Assembly: GCA_009760855.2 (NCBI GenBank)
Contig: WPIO01000135.1
Coordinates: 560,001 to 624,000 of the forward strand
Direction: 5' to 3'
Source: Cristatella mucedo
Lineage: Eukaryota; Bryozoa; Phylactolaemata; Cristatellidae
Length of the DNA stretch: 64,000 bases
Below are positions 16,240 through 28,659 of the stretch, piece after piece. Within the stretch, counting starts at the first letter, position 1. Every line of letters begins with the position of its first letter. Position numbers and translations under genes: made by a program. The notes beneath the pieces are model-generated. The model was given only the letters and a program-made list of their open reading frames with translations, did no database searches and was not told where the DNA came from.

Positions 16240-16890
16240 CTTTTGGCAGGGCTACCTAAAAATCCACTAGGCCACTACGGCTGGCGACGAATTTGGCGGA
16301 AAGGCTGGTTTACAAATCACAGAGGTTTGACCATTTGTCTCCTCTGCTAAAAGTGCTTGGATGACTGGATGTTGATCAGCGGATATAGAGCAAAGTTCTT
16401 ACCCTGACCCACAAGGCCAAGGCTACTGCTCCGCTCCTTCGTACCTAGCTGAACTGCTGCACCAGCTTCAGCCTCTTCGTGCTCTCAGGTCCTCTATGGA
16501 CAATTGATTAGTTTTTCTATTCCTCAGCTTAAAGATCAATGACAACAGAAGCTAAAGAGCGTTGGCCAGCGAAGCTTTTGCTGTGCAGACTGTGGAACTC
16601 AGTATCACAATTCTAACGCAAAGAAAGCTACTCTCCTGCTGCCAGCTGTGGCACATCCTTTCCAGCCATCCTAAACTGCTACTTGCATGCTACTCACTCC
16701 ATTAACTGGTCACCTGACTCTGTTATGCTTTTCACTTCCTCTTTATTGCGTGAGATGAAGTCGGTTCACTACCGAATGCGTATCGAAAGCCGCTTAGGCG
16801 GTGAGTTTACTACACAAAACTCTCCTGCGTAGTACCCACATCGTACATTTGCTTTGAAGAGTTACAGACGGGAATAAATTGTATCGTAAT
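16240..16890 (+). mobile_element. LINE-B, decayed 3' copy with remnant of the post-RT module
   Basis: Translated in three frames this shows the layout of the region that follows RT in L2-like elements: a block resembling the HLSPLLK motif near 16330, a VDQRI/KVLTLTHKAKAT-like block near 16370-16430, then the LINE-B specific 3' sequence. Stops and frame changes break it, so it encodes no working protein. The 3' end near 16860-16880 carries the shared GAGTTACAGACGGG motif. The 5' limit is uncertain, and frames from about 15.6 kb upstream might belong to the same element but could not be aligned. Confidence 0.7.
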
Positions 16891-18164
16891 GACCATCCGA
16901 TAATGGCGATCGGTTTCAGAGCCAAGTTTAACCTCTTTCTGATGAGATATAATCCTACGCTGTTTAAAAAACTGAATAACGAGCTGCTCTTAAGCCCGAA
17001 TGCCACCAAAAATTATTTCTCAAGTTGTCTCTGGCTTAATATTAGCAGAAAAATCTAAGGGTTTTACCCTAGGCATTCTCGCTTATAAGTAAGAGTGGTG
17101 CAATTCATTTGTGCGATCAAGTGATCCTGTAGGGGCTTCAAAGTCTACAGTCTTAATATGAAACATTGAAAAACTGCGATTGCAGAAAGCATTTTGTGGA
17201 AATTAAACTCGGGTTTCAAATGCTGAAACTCTTGAAAAAGGCATGTTTTCGAAAATGCCATTGTGATAGAATGGGTCATTTAATGCACCGGGACTTCAGG
17301 TAGTGCTGGCGTAGGACCAGAATGAAAATCTCGAACAAAGACCGCGATGGAGGCAATGTTAAGAAAAATTTGATAAGCAATATGTAACTTTCTCTCAGCA
17401 TTATGCAATGTCTAGACAGCTAAAGCTTACCAGAGACACTGGCGCTATGCATAAAAGCAGCAGCCAGTCCTCAACAACAATGCTGCTGATTCCAATTCAC
17501 CGAGATGCTACCACCAAGCTACCACCATTTGGAGGAAAGATGAGAGGCGGCTGAATGTTCAGATTTCAAGAGCGCCCTAGCGGCCATCTGCTACACCAGC
17601 CAACAGCCGAGATTTCATGCTATTTTTGCACAACCCTGCCAACTGATACTGTTGTCTAAGCTACCTAGAAAAAAAGAAACTCTATCGACCCCTAGCAGTT
17701 TCCGTTCGTAGCTAGTAGTCAAAGTTACGGAAGTAAGTACTGTGTCTTGCTGCGCCGGAGGTTCTCTGGATAAGACTTGAATTGTTTAATAGTTGTGCAC
17801 ACAGGTCTGCAGCCAGATTGCGAGAATTCGTCGACGATGGTCTCACTACTGCATAATACCAAATAAATACTTCGCGAAGCCACTAATGATTCCAGAAACA
17901 TGTTCTGGGTCTTATGTAAGGTGTGTTTTTTAAACACTACTCAAATAAAGTCACTTCCAAACTGTGAAGACCGTTGGTGTAGCTAAAGTTCGCGCTTGCG
18001 TTGTTGCAAGTGGCTGTGTGAGGACGTGAGTGTTTCCTCCATGAAAGCGTCAGAGACCGGTCATTAGGTTTCCTATCGGTTGTGCCGATCTGAAGTTACA
18101 TTTGTGAATGAACACCTAGCCACATCCTGTACGAAAAGTCAATAGCACCAAAACATTGCGATAA
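16891..18164. other. Unannotated stretch
   Basis: No domain-bearing frame and no recognised repeat. A segment near 17390-17425 resembles one near 12560-12600 (shared CAGCATTATG and CTGTCTA-like words). This could be an old dispersed repeat, but it is too short to define. Confidence 0.4.
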
Positions 18165-19471
18165 CTGGAACGGGTCGTGGCAGACCAGCTGAACTCATAT
18201 ATCGAAACCTCACACCTTGCGAGTAAGTTCCAGTCTGGCTTTAGAGCTAATCACTCCACAGAGTCAGCATTGCTTAGGGTATACAACGACCTACTTAGGA
18301 ATGCAGACATCGGTAGAGTGTCTCTGCTTGTTTTTCTCGATCTTTCGGCAGCTTTTGACACCATCGATCACAAAGTTCTTCTAGAGCGCCTCTCATCTCG
18401 CCTGGGCATCACTGGCACTGCTCTGCAGTGGTTCAGGTCGTATCTCAGTGGGAGACTCCAGAGTATTGACGTGAATGGACAACGATCATCTTAAGTACCT
18501 CTAAAATATGGAGTACCTCAGGGCTCCGTCCTAGGTCCGGTTCTTTTCATGGTTTATACTCTCCCTCTTGCTGATGTGATTGCCAAGCACAATCTAGGCT
18601 TTCACTTCTATGCGGATGACACTCAGTTGTACCTTTGCTTTGATCCCTCCCAGCCTTCGAGCACCTCAAATTCTCTCAACTCACTTGCTGCATGCATTGA
18701 TGACATCTACACATGGATGGCAGCAGATTTTCTAAAACTAAACGATGACAAAACTAACTTACTAGTTATGGGCAAACCCAGTGTGATTCAGAGATTGGAA
18801 AGGCTGTCTCTCAAAATATTGGCTCTGCCAGCATATCTCCTGTCAAATCAGCTCGAAATCTAGGTGTCATATTCCAAAGCGACCTCTCGTTAGACGACCA
18901 TATCAGCTCCACAGTCAAATTTGCCTACTTTCAGCTTCATAACATTGCTAAAATTCGGGCTTGTTTAGATAAGGATACCACGTCCAAGTTGGTCCATGCA
19001 TGCGTGACATCCCGTCTCGACTTCTGCAACTCACTGTTTACTGGCCTACCAGCATGTGCGATCAGGCGATTGCAGCTGGTGCAAAACTCCGCAGCTAGGC
19101 TTGTCTGTCTAGAGCATCGCAGTTGCCACATTACTCCACTTCTCGCCGACCTGCACTGGCTACCAGTCAAGCAACGGATTGACTTCAAGGTTTTGTCGCT
19201 CACTTTTAGGTCCCTTCATTCTATGGCTCCAGCCTATCTCTCCGACATACTCCCCCATCAGGCCAAGCATCGTACCACCCACTTTTCGGAATCCAACAGT
19301 CTACAAATACCTCGTACAAACCTTAAATTCTTTGGAGACCGTGCATTTAGTTTGTATGCTCCCAAAGCCTGGAACTCCCTCCCGACCTGCGTCAGAACAT
19401 CCCCTGGCCTGACCACATTTAAAAGGAACTTAAAAATACACCTATTTAGGACAGCATTTAGTCGGTCTCTG
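18165..19471 (+). pseudogene. Reverse transcriptase ORF of LINE-A, broken
   Basis: RNA-dependent DNA synthesis by target-primed reverse transcription is the expected role of the intact family. Visible RT motifs in order are FRANHSTESAL (about 18240), FLDLSAAFDTID (about 18332, motif A aspartates), GVPQGSVLG (about 18507, motif B) and FYADDTQLY (18606-18632, catalytic YADD). The C-terminal module with LHWLPV and GDRAFSLYAPKAWNSLP follows. Two breaks are seen: an in-frame TAA at about 18492, just before motif B, and a one-step frameshift between about 18795 and 18825. Otherwise the frame runs to the stop at 19471. So few lesions suggest a fairly recent insertion. The N-terminus and any endonuclease are missing. 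Related copies lacking these breaks could be active elsewhere in the genome. Confidence 0.9.
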
Positions 19472-19710
19472 TGATTCTTCCTTCACGTGCTTATGCGTGC
19501 TGACACTGTGCATGCTGCCACTAACCACATTTGCATGCCGACCCTGTGCATGTTACCGCTAACCATGTTATTTATTTTGTTTGTTTTTCAAGCATGATTT
19601 TACTTACCATTCAATTGCATTTCCCTTTGCAGCAAATGTAAAGCACCTAGACAGAGATTAAGTTCTCTGAGGGCGCTTTATTAAGTACATTATTATTATT
19701 ATTATTATTA
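18165..19710 (+). mobile_element. LINE-A, longest well-preserved copy (L2/CR1/Rex1-like non-LTR retrotransposon)
   Basis: This copy carries about two thirds of a reverse transcriptase, the conserved C-terminal module, a 3' UTR and a tail. It is 5'-truncated near 18165 in the RT N-terminal part and has no endonuclease domain. The terminal stem-loop pairs AAAGCACC-type sequence (about 19640) with GGGCGCTTTA (about 19672), followed by (ATT)n to 19710. The 3' UTR contains the words GCATGCTGCCAC and GCATGCCGACC that identify other copies in the window. A second, older LINE-A segment starts immediately after the tail. The clade rests on the RT motifs and the LHWLPV module; L2, CR1 and Rex1 cannot be separated without a tree. 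Confidence 0.93.
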
Positions 19711-19711
19711 A

Positions 19712-20440
19712 ATAATTCTCAATATTGGCTTATCTAAGACGTCTCCTATATCGTCTGTACAAAGTCTAGTTTACCTGTCCCAAGATGACCTTTCATGGGA
19801 CGGACGAATCACATCTTCAGGTAAGTCTGCCTACTTTTAGATGCGTACAATATTAAAAATTATAACTTGGGCCTGTTGATATCTATGCAGCATAAAGTTT
19901 CTGGGATACATTATGAAATACCGTCGCGTTGTGGCAAACTCGTTATTCACAAGTCTACCTACCTACGCTATAAGACACTTCCGGATGGTACGACGCTCTA
20001 AAGCTAGGAGCCTCTGTCGTGAACATTGTAATTACACAGTAAACTTATTCTCGCCTAGAAAGTACTGGAAAGAAGCGTATCGACTCCATGGCTTTATCAC
20101 TCACTTTTTGGTTACGCCATTCTCTTGCACCTCGATACCGATCAAAACTACTTCGCCATCACGCTGAGCATCAAACTACTCGCTCAAATGACAAGAGTCG
20201 TAAGCAATGCTTCAGTTTAACCTCAAGCCCTTTGGAGGCCGGACCTTTACTTCAAATTTAATAATAATACTTGGTTTCACATTTTCCGATAGCCTGGAAC
20301 TCGCTTTAGAAAGACGACACTACATTTTCTTACTTCAAGGCATTGAAAATACTAAAATCGCTATTTTTCCTTACATAATTTGCTGGGAAAGTAAGAATTG
20401 TTCATTCTGTGCTTATGTTTGCTGGCACTGTGCATGTTAA
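19712..20440 (+). mobile_element. LINE-A, highly diverged copy
   Basis: Homology to the neighbouring copy starts directly after its ATT tail: CTCAATATTGG matches the segment just after the frameshift zone of the better copy. It then continues through a TGCCTACTTT block (about 19825), NSLFTSLPTYAIRH-like coding (about 19935), a CCTTTGGAGGCCGGAC block (about 20230) and a 3' UTR piece TGCTGGCACTGTGCATG (about 20420). Stops and indels throughout mark it as old. The expected stem-loop tail is missing, since a SINE-B tail begins where it should be. Confidence 0.75.
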
Positions 20441-20594
20441 AAAAATAAAAAATATATATAATTCAATTGTATAGCGCCCCAAGAGAACTTAATCTTTATT
20501 TAGGCGCTTCACATATGCCTCGGGGCTCGAGCCCGCGACCTCAGCCAGACCTTGGTCGGGGCGAGCACCTTAACCGCTGGACCAACCCAGCTCG
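20441..20594 (-). mobile_element. SINE-B copy
   Basis: On the minus strand the element starts with CCGAGCTGGGTTGGTCCAG, a tRNA-like A box region. It then has a GGGCTCGAGCCC-type B box (about 20522-20534) and a 3' end with AAGCGCC...GGGGCGCTATAC-like sequence that copies the LINE-A terminal stem-loop. An AT-rich tail lies at 20441-20465. It matches the copies at 52.9 and 56.3 kb closely. Confidence 0.85.
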
Positions 20595-20599
20595 GTGTT

Positions 20600-20690
20600 A
20601 TCACTAACTAAATGAATCTTCATCTACAGCATTTGCAAAGCGCCTACAGGGAAACTAGTTCTTTTAGGGTGATACGCCGTATTAGCATGA
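20600..20690 (+). mobile_element. LINE-A 3'-tail remnant
   Basis: The words GCATTTGCAAAGCGCCTA and GTTCTTTTAGGGTGAT match the terminal stem-loop region of LINE-A. The coding part is absent. Confidence 0.55.
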
Positions 20691-20839
20691 CGATGAATAT
20701 CATGGCTGTAACGTGTATAACGTAACTCAGTCTTTATAAACCCACAGCAGATCATTTTCAGGAATTTTTTCTCTCAAAAAACCGTTTACAACTGGCTAGC
20801 AAGATCTAATCAACATATTTAACTGATTAGCTCCTGGGC

Positions 20840-21240
20840 CACGAGCATTTCAAGTGTCTGGGATAGGAATTGAAGAACTTGGAGACCGTGGCCTTCAGCT
20901 CCTCTGCTCCTAAAGCCTGCAACTTACGTTCGAATGGTGTCGCGAAATCCCATGACTTGATGACATGCAAAAAGAAGCTAAAAGCGAATCCATTAATCAG
21001 CATTTATTGGATAAATGTGATTCGTCCTTCGTGCGCTTATGCTTGCTGACACGGTTCACGCTGCCACTAACTATATTTGCATGCCGACCCTGTGCATGTC
21101 ACCACTAACCATGTTATGCTTGCTTCCATTGAACATGCTACCACTAACCGTTCGAACCCTCGTACTTTACAGCATCTGTAAGATGCCTAGAAAGAGATTA
21201 AGTTCTCCGGAGTAGCTATGTGAGTGTATTATTATTATTG
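20840..21240 (+). mobile_element. LINE-A, diverged 3' copy
   Basis: A GGAGACCGTGGC block (about 20881), a CTCCTAAAGCCTGCAACT block, the 3' UTR words TGCATGCCGACCCTGTGCATG and the terminal GCCTAGAAAGAGATTAAG...ATTATTATT tail are recognisable in order. The frame is broken by indels. Confidence 0.75.
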
Positions 21241-21577
21241 TTAAGAACAAAGACTGGACGCACGTTACTGAGGCGTGTGCGGTCTCTAGGGTCGGCTTTT
21301 CAATGGATGTTTTCGCTGCAGCTTTTTCCGTGAGGCGGGTTCGCCGATCGCCAGGAGCTTATAGATAGAATTTGTATGGTGGGTAGCAATAGGTTAAAAC
21401 ACCTCATAAGTTCAGCCACGTTATGAAGACCGACCACTTGTTCTTTAATAAGAACTAACCGGTACTCACAAACTGCTCAGCTGCAGGTAGGCAATAACAT
21501 GCGGGCCATTAATGATCAGGATTTGGCCATGAATCAAGTTCTCCTTGATTTATCAGTAATCAGATAAATTTGACAAC

Positions 21578-22063
21578 ATAATAATAATAATAATTCACTT
21601 GATAAAGCGCCCTCAGAGAACTTAATCTCTCTCTAGGCGCTTTACATTTGCTGTAAAGTGAAATGCAATTGAAAGGTAAGTAAAATCATGCTTGAAAAAA
21701 CAAACGAAATGAATAATATGGTTAGGGGTGACATGCACAGGGTCAGCATGCAAATGTGGTTAGTGGCAGCATGCACAGTGTCAGCACGCATAAGCACATG
21801 AAAGACGAATCACAGGGACCCACTGAATGCTGTCCTAAATAGGTGTGTTTTTAGGTTCCTTTTAAATGTGGTCAGGTCAGGGGATGTTCTGACGCAGGTC
21901 GGGAGGGAGTTCCAGGCTTTGGGAGCATATGAACTAAATGCACGGTCTCCAAAGGATTTAAGGTTTGTACGAGGTATTTCTAGACTGTTGGATTCCGAAA
22001 AGCGGGTGGTACGATGCTTAGCCTGATGGGGTAGTATATCTGACAGATAGGCTGGAGCCACAA
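21578..22063 (-). mobile_element. LINE-A, 5'-truncated copy, well preserved
   Basis: Read on the minus strand it encodes the end of the C-terminal module from APAYLSDILPHQAKH to TAFSGSL, with the stop near 21810 and no break. The 3' UTR, stem-loop and an (ATT)n tail at 21578-21595 follow. It is nearly identical to the copies at 2.8 and 46.2 kb. Truncation is near 22063. The low divergence suggests a recent insertion. Confidence 0.9.
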
Positions 22064-22145
22064 AAGGTCCTTTAAGAGCTCCTCTCCCCAAACCTGGTAT
22101 ATTTCACTAACTCGGTGCAAAAATGAGTCACGTCTTACCATAGAG

Positions 22146-25100
22146 AGAGAGAGTAATAATAGTAACAATACCCGTATGAGAAATCAGTCTCCATCCTACC
22201 CGTTGTAACCCGCTGCTAGAGAACTCGCTGGTACAGAACCAAGTGCTTTCTGGTATTAACGATTAATAACTATTAATTATTGATTATATTATAATAATTA
22301 AAAAATTAAAATTATTGATTATTCATTAGTTCGTGATAAATATCATGTAAAAAAGTAAGGAGGGATCACGTTTAGGCAAGAACGCTTAAGCAAATGTCCA
22401 GAAATTTAGTTCTGGCAGATTCTTCCTTTGTGCAGTGCACTGCAGTGAATCAAGCTCGCAAGGAACACCTAAACGAAAAAAGATACGTTTACCATTGCGA
22501 ATAGACAGCTGATTTTTTATAATTAATTCTCGTGATCTGAGGTAGACTGTTTCAATGAGTGGCCTGACAACTGCGATCTTTTCAAGGCTGCGAGAATTAA
22601 CTCGTAACCGGGTATCTCCCGGGTATTTATCATTTTCATCGCAAGAACTGCTTGGACAGGAAGGAGGCTTGTTTTTTTTATTTGGGAAATAAATTAAGCA
22701 AAGATTTGGGTAGAGACAGGTATGAGTTAAATGAGAGAAGAATAGCACGGTGACGAGCAGGCGGCGAAGCCAGTGAACACGGGGCATTTGCTACCCCCCC
22801 CCCACCCATAGCGGGGCAGCGACCGTTGCCGCCCGGCTATTCCTGTGCCTCTCAACCGCATGGTCTTGCTGGTCTTGCCCGACCTAGATAGATATTCTGG
22901 CTCTGGCAATAAGGGCGATGCAATCCTGCAAGGAATCAAACGAGATGGATGGATTCGCTGGATCAGTTCTATCTTACTTAAGAGGAATTGGGAGAAAGCT
23001 GAGCTCAATCAACAGTGGGATGGCTGGATAGGCTGCTTGCTTTGAAGAGGTTAGGAAGATGGTAGCAGGATAAATTATCCCTTTTGTGATTAGTGACCTT
23101 TGATTCTATTACTTATCTATAGAATGTGGATTTAGCCTGATCGATACAACCGATAATAGTCTTCAAATGCAAAGCGGGGGTCACTGCGTCTTTTTTGCTG
23201 CGTTCTCAAGTCTACTGACAGTGTTGGTCGCTATGTTTATAACAGCCATTAGGACGTCTCGGAGGGTCTGGCTTAGTCCGAGCTCCGAACTCATCGAAGA
23301 TGGTGGCTGGCTTGCTTGAAATAGTAGTGCAGCACGTACTGCATCAAAGAGTGATTGCCATCGCTGCGGTCAAGTAGATGGACAATTATGCAAATCTGCA
23401 GCGGATAGCATCAAAAGCGCTAGATACTATATTTCTACAAACGTTACTTTCAAAATTGTAATGAGCACGCTTTCCGGGGAGATTTAATTTACTCAGGATC
23501 GTAAGTGCAGAAAAAGATGACAATCGGGATGACAATCGTACAATTGCGCGAGAAGGTTCGATTACGGGTTAGGTCATTTATATTTGTCGAAGCCTGAACG
23601 AGAGCACGGAAGCAGAAGGACTCAGATGACAAAGGCATTTTAGATTATATCTGAATCAGATGGGTTATGAGTGTGGACCGTAATATAACCAACAATGAGA
23701 TGATGGCGATATCTAGTGCTTATAATGGAGCGGAAGTCAGATTAGTCAGAGATGAAGCTGGCAGTACTGCTCGATATATCGAAACTTCCGTCTCCCTCAG
23801 CATCTTGTGACTCGCAGGACAGCTCACTAGAAATTCAAAAGAATGGCTCAGCAAGAGCAGAGAGAAAGTGGGAGAGAGATAGATTGAGAGAGAAAGTGGG
23901 AGAGAGATAGATTGAGAGAGAGAGAGAGTGAGAGAGATGGAGGGAGAGAGAAAAAGAGAGGAAATTAAACGAGGCTCTTAAAGAAAGAGAGCATTAAATT
24001 AAAAGAGGTGCTAGCGATTGTGGCTTCACTTCCGCATGTTTTAGGCAATCACGATTATTAAAACGTCAGTGCTGCGGGAGTGACATTAAAACGCTCTGAC
24101 TTTTATTGAAAATATCCGTACAGTGAAATCTACGAAATCAATTTGTTCACAATTTATTAATCTATTCTATTAAAATTTAGCGTTTTTATTCTGGCTAAAG
24201 CCAGTCAAAAATACAATTTATCTTTATTCAATTTTTAACTTAACAAAATTATTTCCTTTGTTACGCTTCCGCTTCGATGCTCATAAACGGATCCCGTTCA
24301 TAGTCACAGCTGGTCAATGAAATAAGCGTATGCTTCATTGAGAGAACGAGAAATGAAATGAGATTAGATTAAATCAATACTCCAAACCTTTCTCCTGCTT
24401 CTAAATGTATCTTCGTTGAGAAAATGGTCTGGTGTGTTTTGTAATGCCAGCCTGCAGTGCCTATGAGATTTATCCCCTCGTAGATATTCGCTGAGCGGTA
24501 TTAGATATAAGCTCGTCGGCCTGCTATACTTGGGATCTTGTTTGAGTTGTTTTTTAGGTTTGCTTTGCATCATCCCCGACGATTCAAAGCCTTTCTTGCC
24601 TACTGCTGAACACCAAAGTGTATCTATTGCCTGATGAGCTCTCGTTAGTCGCAGCGCCGCTCTGTGCTGACAAGACACTTTCAGTTCTCCGGTTGTAGTT
24701 GGACACTTTCACGGCATCATTGTGGCGATCATCGTACGGCTCTACTTCAATGTTGTATAAAATCATAAAATAAGCATTGTTATAATACTAGTAACTATTT
24801 TTATTATTATTATTACTATTAAGAGCACCTATTTAACAGATGGTTAGCTTAAACATGTTTTTTTGTCGGAGAGAAGTGATGAACAGATAAATTTTTGAGT
24901 ATACTAGCCGTTGTTTTCTACTACGAGTTTTAGTACCAACTGAGCAAAGTCCGCCAACAGGAGCTGACGTCTGCATCACTATAGACTTGTGAGAAATATC
25001 ACGTTGTGCGCTAATGCTAACTATTTGCCCACCTCTGCTGAACCCGTTCTTCCTGCCTATTTCGTTTCGGTCAGATTTCCGGCCGAAACCTAAGGTGCGG

Positions 25101-27358
25101 CAAGAATGCAGCACGCAGACACATTGACATCTGTTCGCTGCTTGTCTTGAGCTAAAACGTAGCCGCCGCCACCGGCTGCTGAAGGTCCATTTAACAAAAT
25201 ACGGTACCTGTACGATGCCGCGTAGAAGTGAGCATATGCCCCAGCGTGTTACAACTTCCCTCGACCAATAAATGAGACCTGTAAGAGGTTTAACTCCCTA
25301 TGAATCGGCCAAACAAGAACCTTGTATGATTCGCAGAGCGGGTGCCCTTGCCGCGATACGAGCACTTTTTTAAAGCGATGTACGCTGTCGGCAGCGCTAG
25401 CGTTCGCCCTAAACATGCAGCGTTCTTTGAACGGCAGGCGGCCTTAAACCGAATGCCAAATCTGAGCTTTACCTTTCAAGGGGCTGTCTGAAACTCCAAG
25501 GTTCTTTCTGATAGTGCAGGAGCATTTTACCTACTGCAGTCAGTTGCGGGTCTCGTTATCCACCCGTTATCTTCAAATCAGAAACTAGAGCAATGAATTA
25601 CCCCAATCTGCCGCAATCTACGGCAGTTCACTTTAATCCACTGCAAATCCACCAGAAGTTGGCTGTGAAATTCAAAATTGCATTTTATTTTAAACTTCGC
25701 TTGGCTGTGAAGCTCAAAATGGAATTGCATGTTATTCCGCGCTAATAATTAATAACTTAAAACCTAATCAAAGCTCATCCAGGCACGCAGCTGTTAAGGA
25801 CGCGACACCATATCCTACAGACGCAGGCTTAATATTTTTCATTGGAGTTAACCATTTCAGTTCTAGCGTGTTGATCTGACCCTTTTTCTGCGCTCAGCCA
25901 GTTGCTCGCTCTAAAGTATGTGGGACATGTGCCATGATGATTGTGCGTCGTATATTTTAAGCTTCACTAAAGCAAAGCTTTGTTTGTGGATGCGACGCAT
26001 GGTAGGTCATCATGGTACTTGCGATCAGTGAAAACCCTTGCTGCAATACGTTTTCTACGCAAGATTTCATTTTGCTGAAATCTGCAGTCTGGCCACAGTC
26101 GCCGGCTGCTACTATCTGCAGCTATCTGCAGTCTGCCCACGGCCACCTGCTGACAGTCTAGGTTAGCAAAACATGAGGCTCTATGGTGCATACATCGTGC
26201 AACAGCCATAGATTGACAGCAGTACTGCCCACATCGACATGCAGTCCCGTTCACGGGTCAGCAAGGATGGCTTGCAAATATTTAAATGGTATTCCTTGTT
26301 GGTTAGGCGACCGCAGATCGAAGCTGGTCAGCATGCATTAGCATGCTGATATCGCTTTCGTTAAGTGCTCTCAAGGGAGATGCAGTTCCGATGAATCGCA
26401 TTGATCTAGCTCACGACTCGTGACCAAACAGCACTTCACGTCTTCTTCAAGTGGCTTGCAGCACAAAAGCTTTCTTCGTGCAGAAAACTCCCAGGCGTAC
26501 AACGCTAGCCAATTAAATCAGCAAACCAGCCAGCAGCCGTCAGCTGACTTGTTGATGCCAGTTAAGGCCAGCTGGCAGAGCAGCCACTAATTGATCCAAT
26601 AACGTCCAGCTAGCGACTGAACATCCGCCCAGGTGCTTCTTAGCCTTAGCGAAGGTAAGGAATAGAGCGGGGGAACGCTCGAGTGTGGCACCTCTCGCTT
26701 TACAGGAAACTAGCACTGTCGCTTCTTAATTCGCCACCTGACATCGATTTCCTGCACCAGGGCACTTAGGTTCATAACTTAAATTAAGTCACTGTGGCGT
26801 GAGCATAAGTCTGAAAGCATAAATATATCTCTTAGGCTGGGGTAAATAAGCTCGTCTTCAAGGTCACTGCCAAAAGCTCCCTTTCCAGCATATTCATAGT
26901 GCCTTAAAAGATATTTATTCTTCTTATGATGCTACTATAATGTCATTATTTTTTTATTGAATCAGTTCACAAGTCAAGCAGAGAAACAAATTCAAGGTTA
27001 TTTATTAATATGCTGATCTGATATTACATGCTCCATAACACCTGCCGTGCGGCTGCTGTAAAGCTTACGTAGCAAGTACCTATTTTCAATTCATAGATCA
27101 TATAGCCACCTTGCTTTCTTTGCATCATCTGAAACGCAGTTTGGTGTCGGTTAGAACACGTACCGTCTTTTATTCTCTCCTTTGCTTTTATCAATACTAG
27201 CTTGGCTCTATCGTCTGAAAAGGCTCTTACAAGAACAAACAGTATGTACTCAGTGTTCAAAATATTATAAGCAAAGTATGCACATTGAGCTTGTAAAACA
27301 AGCCATCCTTTGTAAGTGCACGTTGAAGCTATTCGCTGTAAATTCCTGCAAGGTAATA
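22146..27358. other. Unannotated stretch of about 5 kb
   Basis: No recognised repeat family and no domain-bearing frame. The longest open frames are 133 codons (minus, 22386-22787) and about 104 codons (minus, 24364-24678), both without recognisable motifs. An ATT-type microsatellite lies at about 24797-24825 and a run of C near 22793. Confidence 0.45.
23850..23960. repeat. GA-rich tract with a duplicated 28-bp unit
   Basis: The unit GAGAGAAAGTGGGAGAGAGA (continuing TAGATT) occurs twice in tandem before grading into a plain GA repeat. Confidence 0.8.
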
Positions 27359-27531
27359 CTGTCGACTCCTCTTATAAGAATTCGCTAAGGCCGGCAAATG
27401 GCCGCTCTTTTAGGCGGACTATTCTCATATTCGGGGTGAGGCTATAGCTATAGTAAATCTGGGACACGGAATTGCTATTCATATAAGCGGAGTATTCCTA
27501 TATCCGACATTCTTATACGCGGAGTCGACTG
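27359..27531. mobile_element. 173-bp pogo/Tigger-like MITE
   Basis: The left end CTGTCGACTCCTCTTATAAG and the reverse complement of the right end CAGTCGACTCCGCGTATAAG form terminal inverted repeats of about 27 bp. The element is flanked by TA on both sides (27357-27358 and 27532-27533), as expected for the Tc1/mariner-pogo superfamily. CAGT-GACTCC type termini are typical of Tigger/pogo non-autonomous elements. The inverted symmetry continues inward through ATTCTCATATTCGG and CGGATATAGGAATACTCC. No coding capacity. Confidence 0.85.
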
Positions 27532-27533
27532 TA

Positions 27534-28007
27534 TGTTGCAGTGGCTTTGTGACTGCAACGAGCCTACATACGAGGGCCCGCTGGCCTGCAGCCCCTTTGA
27601 GTCAGGTGGTACGCAGTACTCAAACCTTCTGAACGTGAGTCTGACCTCATCTACGATTTGTCGGTCTAGTCAAGGTCAAAGTGCTGTATCTTTACAAAAA
27701 TCCAGACTTGAATCAGTGTGACTGCAGTAACTAGCTGATTCAGTTCAAAGTAAATTCTGTGATTTAACCATCCTGCAGTAAATTCTTTCTATCGCCGAGA
27801 TCCACCATAGCTTTTTTGGATATACAAAACTAGCGTCTGATTTAGCCATATAAATGGCCTTTCTTGAATTCACGTAAATATATCCATCAACCCATTCGTT
27901 GCAGACTCCTAGGAGCACCGAGTCGGAAGTTCTATCAGCGCAGCCTGCACTATTGTTTAGATCACACACAGAGCAAACCTTAGGATTGGGATAATATTTT
28001 TAGGTCT
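27534..28007. other. Unannotated stretch
   Basis: Two short frames of 62-74 codons without recognised domains. Nothing else is seen. Confidence 0.4.
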
Positions 28008-28557
28008 CTCACTCTCTCCCCCTCTCTCCCTCCCTCTTCTCGCCGCCATCCCTGTCTTTCACTACCTGCTTTCGTATCCATCTCTCCTTCTCTCATCCAT
28101 TACTTTTTCTTTGTCTTTCTTTGGTTCTCTCCATCATGTCGCTCTGCCTGCCTGAATGTATCTCTATCTCCTCCTGTCTGACTTTCTGCCTCTATTTCTC
28201 GGAGTACCTCTTTGCCTCTCTGGATTTATCTCTGTGACGGTTTCCGTATATGTCTCCGTGCTTCTTCCGATGCCTGTCTCTGCACTTTTACCTGCCTCTG
28301 TTTCCATGTCTATCTCAGCGTCTGTCTAGATGTCTCAGTCTTCCTACGCATCTCTTTCCTGTCCACCATCGTCTCTAACTCTCTCTCTCAGTCCCTGTCT
28401 CTTTCCGTATGTTTATGACTCTTTCCATTGCTGTGTTTATCATTTGTCTCTATCTAATTGAGTGCCTGCCTATCTCTTTTTCTTTCCATAAGCGCGAAAG
28501 TGCCTTGACGTCACATTGTCTATCTCTTTCTTTCAATCTTTGCATTCCACTTTCGTG

Positions 28558-28625
<68 letters not shown>

Positions 28626-28650
28626 CTTTCTCTCTCTCTCTCTCTCTCAA
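28008..28650. repeat. Long polypyrimidine tract with (CT)30 core
   Basis: From about 28008 the plus strand is strongly pyrimidine-biased, with TCTC, TCTG and TTTC words. It ends in a pure CT run at 28563-28622 and a shorter one after an interruption. The open frames here are repeat translations. The asymmetry suggests an expanded and then degraded simple repeat. Confidence 0.85.
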
Positions 28651-28659
28651 ACTCTATCT

